From: Pseudomonadota bacterium
GTDB taxonomy: Bacteria; Pseudomonadota; Gammaproteobacteria; Burkholderiales; Burkholderiaceae
Length of the DNA stretch: 64,000 nucleotides
NCBI GenBank assembly: GCA_963205525.1
Contig: CAUJJP010000071.1
Span: 45,063-109,062 of the forward strand
Direction of reading: 5' to 3'
The stretch's first letter is position 1, and the number at the start of each line of letters is the position of its first letter. Positions 19,350-28,331 of the stretch are shown here, piece by piece. Below the pieces are notes generated by a model. It was not told where the DNA came from, searched no databases, and saw nothing but the letters and a program-made list of their open reading frames with translations. Position numbers and translations under genes: made by a program.

Positions 19350-21758
19350 TCAGTTGCGCACCGGCTTGCCGGTCTGCAGCATGCCCATGATGCGTTCCTG
19401 GGTCTTGGGGTGTTCGAGCAGGCTGCAGAAGTGCTTGCGCTCGAGCGTCATCAGGTATTCCTCGCTCACCAGCGAGCCGGCGTCGACGTCGCCGCCGCAG
19501 ACCACGTCGGCGATCAGGCTCGCAATGTGGAAGTCGTGCGCGCTTGCAAAGCCGCCGTCGCGCAGGTTGACGAGCTGGCCCATGATGGTGGCGCGCGCGT
19601 TGCGCCCGGCGACCGGGAACAGCGCCTTCAGCGGCGGGCGCCAGCCGGCGGCGGCCATCGCCCTGGCCTGGGCGATGGCGACGAACAGCAGCTCGTCCTT
19701 GTGCGGCACGACCAGGTCGCCCCACTGCAGCCAGCCCATCTGGCGTGCCTCGATCGCGCTCGTGGCCACCTTGGCCATCGCCGCGCTCGTGAAGCCGTCG
19801 GTCAGGAACTGCAGCCAGTCCGCCTTCGCGCTGCCGGCAGCCGCCATCTCGGCGGCGCGGCGCGCGATGTAGGTGAGGCCGCCGCCGCCGGGGATCAGCC
19901 CGACGCCGACTTCCACCAGCCCGACGTAGCTCTCCAGGTGGGCGACACGGCGCGCGCAATGCAGCGCCAGCTCGCAGCCACCGCCAAGCGCCAGCCCGCG
20001 CATCGCCGCCACCACCGGCACCTGGGCGTAGCGGATGCGCAGCATCGCGTCCTGAAGCTTCTTCTCCTCCGGTGCGATGCCTTTGGCGCCGTGCTTCATG
20101 AACACCGGCAGCAGCGCCTCCAGGTTGGCGCCGGCGGAGAACACGTCGTCGGGCGACCAGATCACGAGTCCCTGGTACTTCGCCTCGGCGATCTCCACCG
20201 CCTTCAGCAGGCCTTCGGTCACCGCCGGGCTGATCAGGTGCAGCTTGGCGGTGATGCTGGCGATCAGCACCTCGCCGTCCAGGCTCCAGACCCGGATCTC
20301 GTCGTTCGCGTACTCCTCGGTCCCGGTCTTCAGCGGGGCCAGGGCTCCGCTGCCGAGCACTTCTTCAGGGAAGTGCTGGCGCGCATAGACCGCCAGCGTG
20401 CTGCGCGGCACCCAGCGCGCATCGGCAGCGCTCCAGGAACCTTCGGCACCGTGCACGCCGCCGGCCGCGGCCACCGGTCCCTCGAACACCCAGGCCGGAA
20501 GCGGCGCGCTGCACAGCGCCTTGCCGGCGGCGATGTCTTCCTGCACCCACTGCGCCACCTGCGCCCAGCCGGCGTCCTGCCAGAGCTCGAACGGGCCCTG
20601 CTTCATGCCGAAACCCCAGCGCATCGCGAAGTCGACGTCGCGCGCGCAATCGGCGATCTCGTGCAGGTGCACGGCGACGTAGTGGAAGCCGTCGCGCAGG
20701 ATGGCCCACAGGAACTGTGCCTGCGGGTGGCTGCTCTCGCGCAGCAGCTTCAGGCGCTCGGCGGCCGGCTTCTTGAGGATGCGATCGATCAGCGGGTCGG
20801 CCTTGGCGCCACCCTTGACGTAGTCGCCGGCACCCTCATTGGCCGCCGGGTCCAGGCGCAGGATGTCCTTGCCCACCTTCTTGTAGAAGCCGGCGCCGCT
20901 TTTCTGGCCCAGCGCACCCTGCTCGATGAGCCGTGTCAGCACCGCGGGCGTGGCGTAGCTCGGGTAGAAGGGGTCGGCCTGCAGGTTGTCCTGCAGCGTC
21001 TTGATGACGTGCGCCATGGTGTCCAGGCCCACCACGTCGGCGGTGCGGAAGGTGCCGCTGCTGGCGCGACCGAGCTTCTTGCCGGTGAGGTCGTCGACCA
21101 CGTCGACGCTCAGCCCGTAGTGCTGCGCCTCGTGGATGGTGGCCAGCATGCCGGCGATGCCGACCCGGTTGGCGATGAAGTTGGGCGTGTCCTTGGCCCG
21201 CACCACGCTCTTGCCGACCGCGCTGGTGACGAAGCTCTCGAGCTGGTCCAGCACCTCGGGCTGCGTCGCCGGGGTGGCGATCAGCTCGACCAGGCTCATG
21301 TAGCGCGGCGGGTTGAAGAAGTGGATGCCGCAAAAGCGCGGCCGAATCGATTCCGGCAGCGCCTGCGCCAGGCGCGTGATCGACAGGCCCGAGGTGTTGC
21401 TGGCGACGATGGCCGCCGGGTTCAACGCCGGCGCGATCTTCTGGTACAGGTCCAGCTTCCAGTCCATGCGCTCGGCGATCGCCTCGATCACGAGCTCGCA
21501 TTCGGCCAGGCGAGCGAGGTGTTCCTCGTAGTTCGCCGGCTCGATGTGGACCGCGTCCGCGGCCACCCCCAGCGGCGCCGGTTTGAGCTTCTTGAGGTTC
21601 TCGATCGCGCGCAGGGCGATGCCGCTTTTCGGTCCCTCCTTGGCCGGGAGGTCGAACAGCAGGACCGGGATCTTGCAGTTGACGAGCTGGGCCGCGATCT
21701 GCGCGCCCATCACGCCGGCGCCGAGCACGGCGACCTTGCGAACGAGGAATCGGTTCAT
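19350..21758 (-). CDS. 3-hydroxyacyl-CoA dehydrogenase / enoyl-CoA hydratase fusion (FadN/FadB-like)
   Basis: An 802-residue bifunctional protein. The N-terminal half is a 3-hydroxyacyl-CoA dehydrogenase (VAVLGAGVMGAQIAAQ Rossmann site, SNTSGLSI, GIHFFNPPRYMSLVE, KDTPNFIANRVG). The C-terminal third is a crotonase fold (MRGLALGGGCELALHC, GLIPGGGG). This dehydrogenase-first order is that of the FadN-type, opposite to E. coli FadB. It catalyses hydration and NAD-dependent oxidation in beta-oxidation. Its start at 21756-21758 is 17 bases after the DUF2147 gene. Confidence 0.93.
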   Translation of the reverse strand: MNRFLVRKVAVLGAGVMGAQIAAQLVNCKIPVLLFDLPAKEGPKSGIALRAIENLKKLKPAPLGVAADAVHIEPANYEEHLARLAECELVIEAIAERMDWKLDLYQKIAPALNPAAIVASNTSGLSITRLAQALPESIRPRFCGIHFFNPPRYMSLVELIATPATQPEVLDQLESFVTSAVGKSVVRAKDTPNFIANRVGIAGMLATIHEAQHYGLSVDVVDDLTGKKLGRASSGTFRTADVVGLDTMAHVIKTLQDNLQADPFYPSYATPAVLTRLIEQGALGQKSGAGFYKKVGKDILRLDPAANEGAGDYVKGGAKADPLIDRILKKPAAERLKLLRESSHPQAQFLWAILRDGFHYVAVHLHEIADCARDVDFAMRWGFGMKQGPFELWQDAGWAQVAQWVQEDIAAGKALCSAPLPAWVFEGPVAAAGGVHGAEGSWSAADARWVPRSTLAVYARQHFPEEVLGSGALAPLKTGTEEYANDEIRVWSLDGEVLIASITAKLHLISPAVTEGLLKAVEIAEAKYQGLVIWSPDDVFSAGANLEALLPVFMKHGAKGIAPEEKKLQDAMLRIRYAQVPVVAAMRGLALGGGCELALHCARRVAHLESYVGLVEVGVGLIPGGGGLTYIARRAAEMAAAGSAKADWLQFLTDGFTSAAMAKVATSAIEARQMGWLQWGDLVVPHKDELLFVAIAQARAMAAAGWRPPLKALFPVAGRNARATIMGQLVNLRDGGFASAHDFHIASLIADVVCGGDVDAGSLVSEEYLMTLERKHFCSLLEHPKTQERIMGMLQTGKPVRN

Positions 21759-21775
21759 GGGTACTCCAGAGTCAG

Positions 21776-22213
21776 TCATTCGACGCGCTGCCAGGTCTGG
21801 GTGCGTCCGAGCAGCGGCATGCCGATGTAGCCGCGCACGTCCAGCGTCTTGCCGCCGTCCTTGGTGGCCAGGCGCACCTTGTAGGTCTTGCCGTTGTTGG
21901 GGTCGAGGATGCTGCCGCCGTCCCACACGCCATCGTCGGCGCTCCTCTTCACGCCTTCGAGGATGGTCATGCCGATCACCGGCTGGTCCTTGCGTGCGCC
22001 CTCGCACTTGTCGCACCTGGCGTCCTGGCGCTTGGGGTCGAGCAGCTTCTCGACGCGGCCGCTGAGGACGCCGGCGTCCTCGGAGATGCGCACGTAGGAC
22101 TTCTCGGCCTTGGTCTCGTCGTCTATGGTCTTCCACAGGCCCACCGGGCTGGCCTGCGCAAACACCGTGTTCGCCGCCAGCGACAGCAGCATCATCGGCA
22201 AGAGTCGTTTCAT
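21776..22213 (-). CDS. DUF2147 family secreted protein
   Basis: A 145-residue protein with a cleavable signal (MKRLLPMMLLSLAANTVFA) and a beta-rich domain containing GLWKTIDDET, the CDKC pair, PVIGMTIL, WDGGSILDPNNGKTY and LDVRGYIGMPLLGRTQTW, the hallmark of DUF2147. Function of the family is unknown. It lies between the acyl-CoA dehydrogenase and the FadB-type genes with 10- and 17-base gaps, so it is co-transcribed with beta-oxidation genes although its product is exported. Confidence 0.9.
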   Translation of the reverse strand: MKRLLPMMLLSLAANTVFAQASPVGLWKTIDDETKAEKSYVRISEDAGVLSGRVEKLLDPKRQDARCDKCEGARKDQPVIGMTILEGVKRSADDGVWDGGSILDPNNGKTYKVRLATKDGGKTLDVRGYIGMPLLGRTQTWQRVE

Positions 22214-22223
22214 CGCGTCCTCC

Positions 22224-24014
<1,791 letters not shown>

Positions 24015-24017
24015 GGA

Positions 24018-24674
24018 TTACTCCTGGTGGGACGAAAGCGGCGTCGAGTCCGACGCCGCAAGGGGTGACTGGTGGTCCTTGATCACGCGCGCGAAGCCAC
24101 GCCTGGCGCGGTCGGGCGCGCCGGGGTTGCGCAGCAGCCGCGCGTCGTGGTGCAGGGCGAGGATCAGGCCGTGGATCTCGTACAGCATCTGCGGGGCGTC
24201 GGTGTCGGCGCGCAGGTGGCCGCATTCGATCGCCTGGCGGATCGCGCGCTCCAGCGCCGCCTGCCAGGCACGCACCATGGCCACCAGGGCGTCGCGCACC
24301 GGGCCCGGCCGGTCGTCGAACTCGACCGCACCGCTGATGTAGATGCAGCCCGAGTCCAGCTCCAGCGAGACGCGCCGCACCCAGCGCTCGAACATGGCCT
24401 GCAGGCGCGGCAGGCCGCGCGGCTGGCGCACCGCGGGCACGAAGACCTCGTCCTCGAAGCGGGCGTGGTACTCGCGGATGACAGAGATCTGCAACTCCTC
24501 GCGCGAGCCGAAATGGGCGAACACGCCGGACTTGCTCATGCCGGTCTGCTCGGCCAGGGCGCCGATGGATAGGCCCTCCAGGCCGACGTGCGAGGCCATG
24601 GCCAGCGCCGCGTCCAGGATGGCGGCGCGGGTCTGCTGGCCTTTGTGCACCGGGCGGGTCGAGACCGTGGACAT
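24018..24674 (-). CDS. TetR-family repressor of the beta-oxidation cluster
   Basis: A 218-residue regulator: helix-turn-helix in GLEGLSIGALAEQTGMSKSG and VFAHFGSREELQ, then a ligand-binding domain of the TetR_C type. It heads the acyl-CoA dehydrogenase / FadB / thiolase / hydratase / SDR unit. A 14-bp perfect palindrome lies 13 bases before its start codon, so autoregulation and control of the whole unit are likely, presumably relieved by an acyl-CoA. The ligand is inference. The ATG has no Shine-Dalgarno site; a TACTAT -10-like hexamer ends 6 bases before it. Confidence 0.9.
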   Translation of the reverse strand: MSTVSTRPVHKGQQTRAAILDAALAMASHVGLEGLSIGALAEQTGMSKSGVFAHFGSREELQISVIREYHARFEDEVFVPAVRQPRGLPRLQAMFERWVRRVSLELDSGCIYISGAVEFDDRPGPVRDALVAMVRAWQAALERAIRQAIECGHLRADTDAPQMLYEIHGLILALHHDARLLRNPGAPDRARRGFARVIKDHQSPLAASDSTPLSSHQE

Positions 24675-24680
24675 GGGTGA

Positions 24681-24686
24681 ATAGTA
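24681..24686 (-). promoter_or_regulatory. -10-like element 6 bases before the TetR start
   Basis: Minus-strand TACTAT, then TCACCC, then ATG. It abuts the palindromic operator, so repressor binding would block polymerase. Confidence 0.5.
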
Positions 24687-24687
24687 A

Positions 24688-24701
24688 AACGAACGTTCGT
24701 T
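24688..24701. promoter_or_regulatory. TetR operator palindrome upstream of the beta-oxidation cluster
   Basis: AACGAACGTTCGTT is a perfect 14-bp palindrome immediately upstream of the putative -10 box. Sites of the form ACGAACGTTCGT are typical for TetR regulators of fatty acid and branched-chain degradation in betaproteobacteria. Confidence 0.8.
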
Positions 24702-24850
24702 CTATTTTGCAGACAACACGACTCTTGCGTGTGCGTTTTTCCCCTCCTTTCTAGGGAACGGACTCTAGAACCAGGGTCCGGCTGGCAGCGTGCCCCCAGC
24801 CTGGCCCCGGGTCTTGATGTCAGCCCCTGCACCCAGGCAGGCCATTGAAG

Positions 24851-24867
24851 TAGGCACGGCAATTGCA
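24851..24867 (+). promoter_or_regulatory. Possible sigma-54-type -24/-12 element before the HNH gene
   Basis: TAGGCACGGCAATTGCA has GG and GC separated by exactly 10 bases and matches the sigma-54 consensus TGGCACG-N4-TTGC at all but the first base. The implied start would be only about 7 bases before the ATG at 24885, which is unusually short, so this may be coincidence. Confidence 0.25.
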
Positions 24868-24884
24868 GTACGCTTGCAAGCGCA

Positions 24885-25442
24885 ATGGACGTGCTGCAGC
24901 TCGATGTCTCGGGCCGCCCTCAGGCCTGGATCAGCACCCGCGAAGCTGCGGTGCTGTACGCCTGCGACAGCATCGCCTGGACCCTGGGTGGCCCGTTCCG
25001 GGTTCTGCGCGGCGGCATCCAGCGCAGCAGCGGCCGGCAGTCTCGGATCGAGGTCCACCCCATCATTGCCGTGCGCGGCGCGGTACCCAGCCGGGCCTGG
25101 CGCACCGTGCCGGCGCTCACCAACCCCAAGCTCTTCACCCGCGACCGGCTGCTGTGTGCCTACTGCGGCCACCTGTTCCCGAACGAGATGCTGACGCGCG
25201 AGCACATCGTGCCGGTGTCGCGCGGCGGGCGCGACAGCTGGATGAACTGCATCACCGCCTGCAAGGCCTGCAACGGCCGCAAGGGCAACCGCCTGCCCGA
25301 GCAGGCGCACATGAACCTGCTGTACCTGCCCTACGTGCCCAGTCTGCACGAGGACATGATCCTGCGCGGCCGGCGCATCCTGGCCGACCAGATGGAGTTC
25401 CTGCTCGCCAGCGTGCCGCGCAGCAGCCGGCTGCACGCCTGA
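24885..25442 (+). CDS. HNH endonuclease-domain protein
   Basis: A 185-residue protein. Residues about 90-135 form an HNH domain with two zinc pairs: LCAYCGHLF and ACKACNGRKGN, and the catalytic His in LTREHIVPVSRGG with the Asn in SWMNCITAC. The N-terminal 85 residues are a conserved extension seen in chromosomal HNH proteins of betaproteobacteria. It stands alone with no methylase, phage or toxin partner nearby, so a restriction role is not supported. Its substrate is unknown. Confidence 0.87.
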   Translation: MDVLQLDVSGRPQAWISTREAAVLYACDSIAWTLGGPFRVLRGGIQRSSGRQSRIEVHPIIAVRGAVPSRAWRTVPALTNPKLFTRDRLLCAYCGHLFPNEMLTREHIVPVSRGGRDSWMNCITACKACNGRKGNRLPEQAHMNLLYLPYVPSLHEDMILRGRRILADQMEFLLASVPRSSRLHA

Positions 25443-25584
25443 ACGCCTGAACGCCAGCACCCCGGCAGGCCTGGCGCACGGCCGCCTACGCACACCCCAG
25501 AGGCGGCCATCGGGCCCGCAGCGCCCCGGTCACACCCGGTTTCCCGCCGCACTTCTTTACGCTGCAAGCCCGCAGCGGCTGCGG

Positions 25585-25590
25585 GACAAT
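25585..25590 (+). promoter_or_regulatory. -10-like element before the glycine-zipper lipoprotein gene
   Basis: GACAAT lies 8 bases before an in-frame ATG at 25599 and 29 bases before the preferred ATG at 25620. Confidence 0.35.
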
Positions 25591-25619
25591 GGACGCCGAT
25601 GCATTCGAAAGGCACGTCC

Positions 25620-26111
25620 ATGAAGCGCCCTGTGCTCCATCTGCTCCTTGCGAGCCTGGTCAGCGCCCTCGCCGCCTGCACCACGACCAGCCCCGACGTG
25701 GTCCAGCGCGGTGACGCGCAGCGCCTGTCCACCGTCACCGACGCCACCGTGCTGTCGGTGCGCCGGGTCACGGTGGACGGCACGCAATCGGGGGTCGGCG
25801 CCGCGGCCGGGGGCGTGGTCGGCGGCATCGCCGGCGCATCGCGAGGCAACAGCCGCGAATCGGTGGCGCTGGGGGTGATAGGCGCCGTCGTCGGCGGCGT
25901 GGTCGGCAACGCCATCGAGCGCAGCACGACGCGCGAGGACGCGCTCGAAATCCTGGTTCAGCTGCGCAGCGGCGAACGCCGCGCGATCGTCCAGGCCAAG
26001 GGCGACGAATCGCTGCAGCCGGGCGACGAGGTGATCCTGGTGAGCACCGGCGGCAAGGTGCGGGTGACGCGTGCACCGACCGCCGCCACCACCGCCCAGC
26101 CACGCAGCTGA
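25620..26111 (+). CDS. Glycine-zipper outer-membrane lipoprotein (SlyB/Pcp-like)
   Basis: A 163-residue lipoprotein. The signal ends in the lipobox LAAC (Cys at about residue 20). Residues 55-105 contain a glycine zipper two-TM segment (GVGAAAGGVVGGIAGA and GVIGAVVGGVVGNAIE), followed by a small beta domain ending in VILVSTGGKVRV. Family members sit in the outer membrane and contribute to envelope integrity under stress. ATG at 25620 has AAAGG 7 bases upstream. An in-frame ATG at 25599 would add seven residues and could be used on a leaderless transcript. Confidence 0.88.
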   Translation: MKRPVLHLLLASLVSALAACTTTSPDVVQRGDAQRLSTVTDATVLSVRRVTVDGTQSGVGAAAGGVVGGIAGASRGNSRESVALGVIGAVVGGVVGNAIERSTTREDALEILVQLRSGERRAIVQAKGDESLQPGDEVILVSTGGKVRVTRAPTAATTAQPRS

Positions 26112-26151
26112 GGCGCGCAGCAGCCGCGGGGCGCCGCCTTGCGGCTGCGGG

Positions 26152-26228
26152 TGGTAGGCCGTGTTGGACTTGAACCAACGACCAAAGGATTATGAGTCCT
26201 CTGCTCTGACCAACTGAGCTAACGGCCC
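26152..26228 (-). tRNA. tRNA with CAU anticodon (tRNA-Ile2 or elongator tRNA-Met)
   Basis: The minus strand folds into a full cloverleaf of 77 nt with encoded CCA: acceptor GGGCCGT paired to ACGGCCT (first pair is a G-U wobble), D arm GCTCAGTTGGTCAGAGC, anticodon stem-loop around CTCATAA, and T arm GTTGGTTCAAGTCCAAC. The anticodon is CAU. It lacks the three G-C pairs of an initiator anticodon stem. The arrangement TTGGTCG before the T arm resembles tRNA-Ile2, whose C34 is changed to lysidine by TilS, but elongator Met cannot be excluded by eye. Confidence 0.93.
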
Positions 26229-26286
26229 GCCGGCCGCGATTCTAGGTGGCGCGATCGGCCTGCCACCGGTCGACCCAGCCGCGGCT

Positions 26287-27306
26287 CTACTTCTGCGACA
26301 GCGCGTGCCCGACCAGGCGCGCCGTGACGTCGACGATCTGGATCATGCGCTCGTAGGGCATGCGGGTGGGGCCGATGACGCCCAGGGTACCGACGATCTG
26401 GCCGTCCACCTCGTAGGGCGCGGTGACGATGGACAGCGCCTCGTAGGGCACGACCTGGCTTTCGCCGCCGATGAAGATGCGCACCCCTTCGGCACGGCTG
26501 GACACCTCCAGCAGCCGCATCAGCTCGGCCTTACGCTCGAAGAGGTCGAACATGCGGCGCAGGCTGCCCATGTCGTCGGCCAGGTCGCGCACATCCAGCA
26601 GCTTGCGTTCGCCGGCGACGACGACGTGGTCGGCGCTTTCCTGCAGCGCCTCGCTGCCGGCGTCCACCGCGGCCTGCATGAGCGCCGCGATCTCGCCGCG
26701 CAAGGCATCCATCTCGCCCTTCAGCCGCGTGCGCACCTCGTCGAGCGTCAGCCCGGCGTAGTGGGCGCTGAGGTAGTTGGACGCCTCCAGCAGCTCGGCC
26801 GCGCTGTAGTCGCGGGCGGTGAAGATGACGCGGTTTTGCACGTCGCCGTCGGGCGCCACCAGGATCACCAGCACCCGGCGCTCACCCAGGCGCAGGAACT
26901 CCAGGTGGCGGAAGACGCCGGCCTTGCGCGGCGCGCTCACGATGCCGACGAACTGGCTCAGGTTGGACAGCAGCGAGGCCGCCTGTGCGATCACGCGCTG
27001 CGGTTGATCGGGCTGCAGCAGCGCCGCCACCTCGGGCTCGGGCCGCGCCTCGTCCAGCGGGCGGGCGGTGAGCATGGTGTCGACGAACAGGCGGTAGCCG
27101 CGCGCGGTGGGCACGCGCCCGGCCGAGGTGTGGGGGCTGGCGATCAGACCCAGCTCCTCGAGGTCGGCCATCACGTTGCGCACGGTGGCCGGCGACAGCT
27201 CCAGCCCGGAGGCCCGGGACAGGGTTCGCGAGCCCACCGGCTGGCCGTCGGCGATGTAGCGCTCGACCAGGGCTTTGAGCAGGGTTCTGGCGCGGTCGTC
27301 CAGCAT
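26287..27306 (-). CDS. hrcA: Heat-inducible transcription repressor HrcA
   Basis: A 339-residue repressor that in other bacteria binds CIRCE elements upstream of groE/dnaK operons. It begins [21 protein letters not shown] with the winged helix [18 protein letters not shown] and [20 protein letters not shown], followed by the GAF-like dimer domain. No groE, grpE or dnaK gene is in the window and no CIRCE sequence is visible beside hrcA. The start has no Shine-Dalgarno site; a TACAAT box ends 6 bases before the ATG. It is divergent from nadK. Confidence 0.95.
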   Translation of the reverse strand: MLDDRARTLLKALVERYIADGQPVGSRTLSRASGLELSPATVRNVMADLEELGLIASPHTSAGRVPTARGYRLFVDTMLTARPLDEARPEPEVAALLQPDQPQRVIAQAASLLSNLSQFVGIVSAPRKAGVFRHLEFLRLGERRVLVILVAPDGDVQNRVIFTARDYSAAELLEASNYLSAHYAGLTLDEVRTRLKGEMDALRGEIAALMQAAVDAGSEALQESADHVVVAGERKLLDVRDLADDMGSLRRMFDLFERKAELMRLLEVSSRAEGVRIFIGGESQVVPYEALSIVTAPYEVDGQIVGTLGVIGPTRMPYERMIQIVDVTARLVGHALSQK

Positions 27307-27312
27307 GCCGGC

Positions 27313-27318
27313 ATTGTA
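27313..27318 (-). promoter_or_regulatory. -10-like element 6 bases before hrcA
   Basis: Minus-strand TACAAT, then GCCGGC, then ATG at 27304-27306. A near-consensus -10 box this close implies a leaderless or near-leaderless hrcA mRNA. Confidence 0.5.
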
Positions 27319-27369
27319 GGGAGCATGGGTCCAGGCGCTGCGCCGCGCACGGTGTGGCCATACCGTTTG

Positions 27370-27424
27370 CGGCCCCGTCTGCAGCCCGTCTGCAGCCCGT
27401 CGGCAGCCCGTTTGCAGCCCGCTT
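27370..27424. repeat. Tandem 11-bp repeat between hrcA and nadK
   Basis: About four to five degenerate copies of GCAGCCCGTCT in the divergent intergenic region. Clear copies begin at 27381, 27392, 27403 and 27414. No protein is encoded across them. Confidence 0.8.
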
Positions 27425-27442
27425 GCCCAGGGAGCGCTATGG

Positions 27443-27448
27443 TCTAAT
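27443..27448 (+). promoter_or_regulatory. -10-like element 7 bases before nadK
   Basis: TCTAAT, then 7 bases, then ATG at 27456. It overlaps an alternative ATG at 27447, which argues for the downstream start. Confidence 0.4.
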
Positions 27449-27455
27449 GCTTCGC

Positions 27456-28331
27456 ATGGCCAGCCGCTTCCGTCATGCCGCCATCGTGGGCAAGTACCAG
27501 GCGCGCGGCATCCGGCCGCTGCTGGAGGAAATCGCGCAGTTCCTCGTCGGCGAGGGGCTGGACGTGTCCTTCGAGCGCGACACCGCGCAGGCCACCGGCG
27601 TGAGCGACTACGAGGTCGTCGCGGCCGACGCCCTGGGCCTGAACTGCGACCTCGGCATCGTCGTCGGCGGCGACGGCACCATGCTGGGCATCGCGCGCGA
27701 GGTGGCGCGCCACGGCCTGCCGCTGGTGGGCATCAACCAGGGCCGGCTGGGCTTCATCACCGACGTGCCGGCCAACCAGTGGCGCGACGCCCTGGGCCCG
27801 ATGATCGCCGGCGACTACGAGGAAGAGCAGCGCAGCATGCTGGAAGGCAGCGTCTGGCGCGACGGCGAGCGCATCTACGCCGGGCTGTCGCTGAACGACG
27901 TCGTCGTCGCGCGCGGCGCCACCGCCAGCATGGTCGAGCTGCGCATCGACGTCGGCGACGACTTCGTCGCCAACATCCGTGCCGATGGCCTCATCATCGC
28001 TTCGCCGACCGGCTCCACCGCCTACGCGCTGTCGGCCGGCGGCCCCATCCTGCACCCGGCGATCGGTGGCTGGGTGGTGGTGCCGATCGCCTCGCACACC
28101 TTGTCCAACCGGCCCATCGTGCTGCCCGACGCGGGCGAGGTGCGCATCGGGGTGGTGCAGGGCAAGGATGTGTCGGCCAACTTCGACATGCACAAGCTGG
28201 CCAGCCTGCTGCTGGGCGATCAGGTCCGGGTGCAGCGCTCGGCGCACAAGGTGCGCTTCCTGCACCCGCGCGGCTGGAGCTATTACGCCACCCTGCGCCG
28301 CAAGCTGCGCTGGTACGAAGGCGTGGTCTAG
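27456..28331 (+). CDS. nadK: NAD kinase
   Basis: Phosphorylates NAD to NADP. The 291-residue protein shows the diphosphate-binding [15 protein letters not shown] with the catalytic Asp, [35 protein letters not shown] and HTLSNRPIV, the standard order. Start 27456 is preferred because a -10-like box covers the alternative ATG at 27447. The stop TAG shares its last base with the GTG start of recN (TAGTG), so the two are translationally linked. Confidence 0.95.
   Translation: MASRFRHAAIVGKYQARGIRPLLEEIAQFLVGEGLDVSFERDTAQATGVSDYEVVAADALGLNCDLGIVVGGDGTMLGIAREVARHGLPLVGINQGRLGFITDVPANQWRDALGPMIAGDYEEEQRSMLEGSVWRDGERIYAGLSLNDVVVARGATASMVELRIDVGDDFVANIRADGLIIASPTGSTAYALSAGGPILHPAIGGWVVVPIASHTLSNRPIVLPDAGEVRIGVVQGKDVSANFDMHKLASLLLGDQVRVQRSAHKVRFLHPRGWSYYATLRRKLRWYEGVV

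Noticed and set aside
24885..25442. Restriction endonuclease or homing endonuclease
   Set aside because: Only an HNH domain with a chromosomal-type N-terminal extension; no methyltransferase, intron or intein context.
27307..27446. CIRCE element (TTAGCACTC-N9-GAGTGCTAA) at hrcA
   Set aside because: Read on both strands; no match even with several mismatches.
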